From Achromobacter insuavis (GTDB lineage Bacteria > Pseudomonadota > Gammaproteobacteria > Burkholderiales > Burkholderiaceae_B): a stretch of DNA of 45,162 bases. This document shows, piece after piece, positions 41,259-45,162 of the stretch (the stretch's first letter is position 1; each line of letters begins with the position of its first letter). The translations under genes were made by a program, and so were the position numbers. The stretch spans positions 1 through 45,162 of the forward strand of contig NZ_CADIJR010000053.1 of NCBI RefSeq assembly GCF_902859645.1, written 5' to 3'. Below the pieces are notes generated by a model that ran no database searches, was not told where the DNA came from, and was given only the letters and a program-made list of their open reading frames with translations.

Positions 41259-42221
41259 CTACTGGTAGCGCTCGCGGTAACCCACGGGCGACATGCCGCA
41301 GTACTTGTTGAAGATGTCGCGGAACGCCTTGGTGTCGTTGTAGCCGACCTCGTACATCACTTCCGACACGCTCTTGCGCGAGCTTTCCAGGCGCCGCTTG
41401 GCGGCCTCGACGCGCACGCGCTGCACGTACTCGACGATGCTGTTGCCGGTGGCCTGGCGAAAGCGCCGTTCCAGCGTGCGGCGGCCGAGCGCGTGGCGGT
41501 CGGCCAGGTCCTCGACGGTGATCTTCTCGGTGTAGCGGCTTTCGATGAAGTCCTGCACCGCGCGCACCACCTGGTCGGCGTGCGCCTTCTGCCCCATGAA
41601 CACCGAGAACGGCAGCTGGCTCTGGCGGCTCCAGTCGAGCTGGAAGTACTTGGCGCACCAGATGGCGGTGTCGCGGTCGGTGTATTTCTCGATCAGGTGC
41701 AGCACCAGGTGCGCGGCCGAGAACGCGCCGCCGCTGGTGTAGATGCCGTTGCCGGAATGGACCACGCGGTCGATGCTCCAATCCACCGCCGGGAACAGGC
41801 TGGCGTACAGGTTGCGCGCCGCCCAGTGCACCACCGCCTGCTGGCCGTCGAGCAGGCCGCCGGCGGCCAGCAGCGCCGCGCCCAGGCACAGGCTGGCGAC
41901 CTCGCCGCCGCCGCGGTAGTGGCGGGCGATCCATTCGACCAGTTCACGGTTGGACAGCACCACGTCCGACACCGCGCCCAGCAGCGGCGGCGCGATGCAG
42001 ATGTCGATATCGCGGGCCTCGTCCAGCACCAGGTCGGCCTGCACCGTGATGCGGCCGTCGTCCAGGCTGACCTGGCGCGTGGCGGCCAGCGTGCGCACCT
42101 GGAATTGCGGCGCGCGCCCCTGCGCGGCCAGGTACTCATTGGCCACCAGGAAGCCGTGCCGGGCCGTTTCCAGCGACGCGATATTGGCGCCGGCCGGCAG
42201 CAGGAAGGCGATGTTTTTCAT
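41259..42221 (-). CDS. GlxA-type AraC-family regulator with DJ-1/PfpI domain
   Basis: A 320-aa regulator. The N-terminal amidotransferase-like DJ-1/PfpI domain (~1-190) has IAFLLPAGANIASLE and VASLCLGAALLAAGGLLDGQ, with a Cys at the elbow. The C-terminal AraC double HTH (~215-320) has ITVEDLADRHALGRRTLERRF and VSEVMYEVGYNDTKAFRDIFNKYCGMSPVGYR. ATG 42221 (MKNIAFLLP) has GGTGGG just upstream; ATG 42233 is four codons earlier. Members sense small metabolites. It is divergent from the DUF1428 gene. Confidence 0.88.
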   Translation of the reverse strand: MKNIAFLLPAGANIASLETARHGFLVANEYLAAQGRAPQFQVRTLAATRQVSLDDGRITVQADLVLDEARDIDICIAPPLLGAVSDVVLSNRELVEWIARHYRGGGEVASLCLGAALLAAGGLLDGQQAVVHWAARNLYASLFPAVDWSIDRVVHSGNGIYTSGGAFSAAHLVLHLIEKYTDRDTAIWCAKYFQLDWSRQSQLPFSVFMGQKAHADQVVRAVQDFIESRYTEKITVEDLADRHALGRRTLERRFRQATGNSIVEYVQRVRVEAAKRRLESSRKSVSEVMYEVGYNDTKAFRDIFNKYCGMSPVGYRERYQ

Positions 42222-42402
42222 GCCCACCAGCATACGCCGGAGACCTGTCGCAATCCACCCTCAAGAATGTCGCAATCGCCTATCTGAAAGCGCCGCCGAT
42301 CCCGATACAGTGACAACTACCGGCATCGCTGCCGGCGCGGCCGCCGCGACGATGCGGGCTTGCGGGCGGCGCGTACAACAACACGGAGTCAAGGAGCATC
42401 TG

Positions 42403-42771
42403 ATGGAACAGTACATAGACGGTTACCTGCTGAGCGTGCCCAAGGCCAACATCGAGGCCTATCGCAAGCTGGCCGAGCAGGCCGGTTCGATCTGGCTGGA
42501 ATACGGCGCGCTGGAATTCCGCGAGTGCGTGGCGGACGACATCGACGGCGAGGGCTTCGGCTCGTTCAGCGCCGCCGCCAGCGCGCGCGAGGGCGAGACG
42601 GTGGTGTTTTCGTGGATCGCGTTCGCCAGCAAGGCCGAACGCGACCGCATCAACGCCAAGGTCATGGCCGACCCGCGCCTGACGGGCATGTCCTGCGAGG
42701 GCGTGTTCGATTTCAAGCGCATGTGCTGGGGCGGCTTCAGCACCCTGGTGAGCAAGTCGGCTCGCGCTTGA
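42403..42771 (+). CDS. DUF1428 family protein
   Basis: A 122-aa protein beginning MEQYIDGYLLSVPKANIEAY, the DUF1428 signature, with LEYGALEFRECVADD and MCWGGFSTLV at the end. The fold is a ferredoxin-like dimeric alpha/beta barrel; no reaction is established. An AAGGAG site lies 7 bp before the ATG. Often found near GlxA/AraC regulators and VOC proteins, as here. Confidence 0.85.
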   Translation: MEQYIDGYLLSVPKANIEAYRKLAEQAGSIWLEYGALEFRECVADDIDGEGFGSFSAAASAREGETVVFSWIAFASKAERDRINAKVMADPRLTGMSCEGVFDFKRMCWGGFSTLVSKSARA

Positions 42772-42906
42772 AAAAAAAATCGAGGCGGCCTGTCGATCCC
42801 GGCGCCGCCCATTCGTCGTGGCAACAGGACGGGCCGGAACGCGCAGGCGTCCCCCCGACCCGTCCCCAAGTACCCCAACCTCAATCCCGGTTTTCGGAGA
42901 CACATC

Positions 42907-43410
42907 ATGGGCACCCCCGCAAAGCAAGCGATTCCCGACGGCATGCACACCCTGACCCCGCACATCGTGTGCGAAGGCGCCTCGGATGCGATTGCCTTCT
43001 ACCGCAAGGCGTTCGACGCCAAGGAACTGACGCGCCTGCCGGCCCCCGGCGGCAAGGTGATGCATGCCGCCCTCCGCATCGGCGATTCGGTGGTGATGCT
43101 GATGGATGACTTCCCCGAATGGGGCAGCTTGGGGCCCAAGGCGCTCAAGGGCTCGCCGGTGACGCTGCACCTGTACGTGCAGGATGTGGATGCCGCCATC
43201 AAGCAGGCCGTGGCGGCGGGCGCGCAGGTCACCATGCCGGCGGCCGACATGTTCTGGGGCGACCGCTACGGCCAGGTGGTGGATCCGTTCGGCCACCGCT
43301 GGTCGATCGCCACCCACAAGGAAGACCTGACGCCCGAGGAAATCCAGCGCAACATGGCGCAGATGGGCGAGATGGAAGGCTGCGGCGACCCCTCGAAGAA
43401 GCCGGGCTGA
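42907..43410 (+). CDS. VOC-family protein (PhnB-like glyoxalase/bleomycin fold)
   Basis: A 167-aa VOC protein: LTPHIVCEGASDAIAFYRKAF, then HAALRIGDSVVMLMDD, VTLHLYVQDVDAAIKQAVAAG and WGDRYGQVVDPFGHRWSIATH. His and Glu/Gln positions for a metal are partly kept. PhnB-like VOC proteins are mostly uncharacterised, and a bleomycin-resistance role is not implied. It starts 135 bp after the DUF1428 gene with GGAG upstream. Confidence 0.87.
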   Translation: MGTPAKQAIPDGMHTLTPHIVCEGASDAIAFYRKAFDAKELTRLPAPGGKVMHAALRIGDSVVMLMDDFPEWGSLGPKALKGSPVTLHLYVQDVDAAIKQAVAAGAQVTMPAADMFWGDRYGQVVDPFGHRWSIATHKEDLTPEEIQRNMAQMGEMEGCGDPSKKPG

Positions 43411-43434
43411 GGCGCCGCGGCAAGCGCCCGTCCG

Positions 43435-43465
43435 GCGCGCGTCGGACATGCGTCCGGACGCGCGC
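43435..43465. terminator. 13-bp GC-rich hairpin between convergent genes
   Basis: gcgcgcgtcggac (43435-43447), loop atgc, and gtcc-g-gacgcgcgc (43452-43465): 13 pairs with a one-base bulge. It lies between the VOC gene stop (43410) and the DUF1993 stop (43492), a good place for a bidirectional terminator; no T-tract follows. Confidence 0.45.
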
Positions 43466-43491
43466 GGGCGGACGCGCCGCCCGGAGCCGCG

Positions 43492-44004
43492 TCAGGCCGT
43501 GTACGGCCCCAGGAAGTCCAGCTTGCCGATCGGCACGCCGGCGTGGCGCAGGATGTCGTAGGCGGTGGTGACGTGGAAGTAGAAATTCGGCAGCGCGAAC
43601 GTCAGCAGGTAGGCGTCGCCCTGGAATTCGGGCTTGAACTCGCCGAAGCTGAGCGTGACCTTGCGGCCCTCGGCGCCTTCCAGCGCCTCGGCCGGCACCG
43701 AACGCAGGTAGGCGATGGTGTCGGCGACGCGCTTCTGCAGCTGCTCGAACGTGGTTTCCTCGTCGGGAAACTTGGGCGATTCGACCTGCGACAGGCGCTG
43801 CGCGGCGAACTTGGAGGCGTCGCTGGCGCGCTGCACCTGGCCCGACAGCGGATACATGTCGGGGGCCAGGCGGGCGTTGACCAGCTCGGCCGGATCGATG
43901 CCGTTGGCGGCCGCGTGGGCGGCGCCCTTTTCCAGCAGCGTGGCCAGCACGCTCAAACCGCGGATGAAGACAGGCACCGAGGCCTGGTACATGGACAGGG
44001 ACAT
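43492..44004 (-). CDS. DUF1993 family protein
   Basis: A 170-aa DUF1993 protein: SMYQASVPVFIRGLSVLATLL at the N-terminus, LAPDMYPLSGQVQRASDASK, ETTFEQLQKRVADTIAYL, and the C-terminal LPNFYFHVTTAYDILRHAGV with a conserved His. The fold is a four-helix bundle related to DinB. The ATG at 44004 (MSLSMYQ) is used; the upstream open frame has no family sequence. Function unknown. Confidence 0.87.
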   Translation of the reverse strand: MSLSMYQASVPVFIRGLSVLATLLEKGAAHAAANGIDPAELVNARLAPDMYPLSGQVQRASDASKFAAQRLSQVESPKFPDEETTFEQLQKRVADTIAYLRSVPAEALEGAEGRKVTLSFGEFKPEFQGDAYLLTFALPNFYFHVTTAYDILRHAGVPIGKLDFLGPYTA

Positions 44005-44199
44005 GATGATGAGTTCCGAATAGGCTTGCCCGGCCGGGCGCCGGGAACGGCGCCCGATCCGCGGGCGTGGCGCGATGTTAGCGCCGCGCCGCGACGGCCG
44101 GCCGGCGCCGGAGACGACATGTCTGTTTCCGTTTTCTGAACAATAACGCGCCGGCCCGCATCCGGCCATCCCCGCGCGCTGCCGGGAGGCCGCGTCGCC

Positions 44200-45162
44200 C
44201 TAGGCGGCCACGCGCCGCTGGCCCTGGAAGAACCGCCAGATCAGCGCCGAGGCGTCGGGGCCGCTGCGCGCGTGATAGCGCACCGACGCATCGCCGCCGC
44301 TCCAGCCGTGCTCGACCCGCGTGATCTCGCACAGGCGCAGCACCGTCTTGCGGCCGCGCAACAGATCGACGCGGCGATAGGCCTTCTCGGTGCCCAGGCC
44401 CAGCACCCGCTCGACCGGCGGCTCGTCCGCGGCGAGCCCGTTCAGGGCGCGGAACTGCTCGAACAACTGCCTGGCGTTGCGCGGCGCCACCGCCGGATCC
44501 ATCTGCCCCTGCAGGATCATTGCCGGCATGCCGAGCGTGAACGCGGCCGGATCCGCGACGCCCTGCAACAGCGGCAGCAGCGGCTTGACCGAGCCGCGGC
44601 GCATCGTGTTCAGGCCGGCCGCGGCGTTATGGGCGTCGCCCAGCACCGGCCCGGAATGCATCGCCAGCGCGGCGATCAGGGCGGGATGGCGCAGCGCCAC
44701 CAGCGCGGCCATGCTGGCGCCGGCCGACAGGCCGGCGATGTAGACGCGCTCGGGGTCCAGCCCGTGGCGCGCCACCTCGGCCTGGATCAGGGCGGCGATC
44801 AGGTCGGCCTCGGCGCCGCCGTGCTGCGCGTCGGGCTGGAACCAGCGCCAGCAGCGCTGCACCTGCCGCGTCATCGATTGCTGCGGATACAGCACCATGA
44901 ATCCGCCGGCGTCGGCCCACTGGTTCATGCGCGAACCGCGAGCGAAAGACAGCGCGGTCTGGCGGCAACCATGCAGCATCACCACCAGCGGCATGCCCTG
45001 GCGCGGCGCGGCCAGCGGCGTGTAACGGGCGAAAGACAGGCTGCGGCCATGGGCGTCGGTGAATTGCCGCGAGGCTTCCCAGCGGCCGCTGCCCAGGCTG
45101 GGGGCCGCGGCGCCGGTGGCGCTGTGCGTGGCCGGGCGGGCGCTGGGGGCCGGCCGCGCCGG
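44200..45162 (-). CDS. PHB-depolymerase-family esterase, C-terminal part (start beyond the window)
   Basis: An open minus frame from the window edge to TAG at 44200. It has LVVMLHGCRQTALSFA (oxyanion region), YIAGLSAGASMAALVAL (catalytic Ser), MILQGQMDPAVAPRNA (catalytic Asp) and VEHGWSGG (catalytic His), the PHB depolymerase/LpqC-type esterase layout. Upstream of the Met at 44994 the frame continues through an esterase-like RSLSFARYTPLAAP into an Ala/Pro-rich stretch, so the true start lies outside. It may cleave short polyesters or aryl esters. Confidence 0.85.
   Translation of the reverse strand, partial: PARPAPSARPATHSATGAAAPSLGSGRWEASRQFTDAHGRSLSFARYTPLAAPRQGMPLVVMLHGCRQTALSFARGSRMNQWADAGGFMVLYPQQSMTRQVQRCWRWFQPDAQHGGAEADLIAALIQAEVARHGLDPERVYIAGLSAGASMAALVALRHPALIAALAMHSGPVLGDAHNAAAGLNTMRRGSVKPLLPLLQGVADPAAFTLGMPAMILQGQMDPAVAPRNARQLFEQFRALNGLAADEPPVERVLGLGTEKAYRRVDLLRGRKTVLRLCEITRVEHGWSGGDASVRYHARSGPDASALIWRFFQGQRRVAA

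Overview
The window is high-GC DNA from a betaproteobacterium, most likely an Alcaligenaceae (Bordetella/Achromobacter type). This is inferred from the base composition, a Bug/TctC-type periplasmic receptor, and the many LysR/IclR/GntR-regulated catabolic and transport clusters. No rRNA, tRNA, CRISPR array, transposase or integrase was recognised.

Layout. 1-5342: a partial MocR/GntR regulator, a divergent ferredoxin-reductase/M24-peptidase fusion, an AHSA1 protein, a DyP peroxidase, and an alpha/beta hydrolase-DinB pair. 5367-9455: an IclR - OPT transporter - DUF1177 - AroM operon. 9725-11730: an Ala-rich hypothetical, a small membrane protein, and a TetR regulator with two operator-like palindromes. 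11830-23570: a lower-GC accessory island (below). 23801-28358: a small secreted protein, LysR/MFS divergon, an alpha/beta hydrolase with Cys in the nucleophile elbow, and a Bug receptor gene broken by one in-frame amber codon. 28893-39878: a dipeptide-type ABC importer, an amidohydrolase, and a complete hydantoin-to-D-amino-acid set (racemase, hydantoinase, N-carbamoylase) with a LysR regulator. 40211-45162: a ZntB-like transporter, a GlxA/AraC regulator, DUF1428, VOC and DUF1993 proteins, and the C-terminal part of a PHB-depolymerase-type esterase.

The island is the most unusual part. Seven minus-strand genes (20586 down to 11830) form one tightly coupled operon: HTH/WYL protein, small dynamin-like GTPase, large dynamin-like GTPase, tail-anchored membrane protein, HerA/FtsK-like ATPase with an internal glycine zipper, LHH-motif nuclease toxin, and SMI1/KNR4 (SUKH) immunity protein. 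Four of the six junctions are ATGA overlaps and the other two gaps are 10 and 3 bp. A second, divergent WYL regulator follows on the plus strand, and then a convergent AAA+ ATPase/sirtuin pair that is also joined by ATGA. The gene content (membrane-remodelling GTPases, DNA or protein-pumping ATPase, nuclease plus its own immunity, WYL control, sirtuin) looks like a conflict or anti-phage system. I do not recognise it as a named system.

The catabolic cluster reads as a pathway: the ABC importer brings in a hydantoin/pyrimidine-like or peptide-like compound, the racemase equilibrates hydantoins, the hydantoinase opens the ring, the carbamoylase releases a D-amino acid, and the LysR protein, divergent from the racemase, probably controls it.
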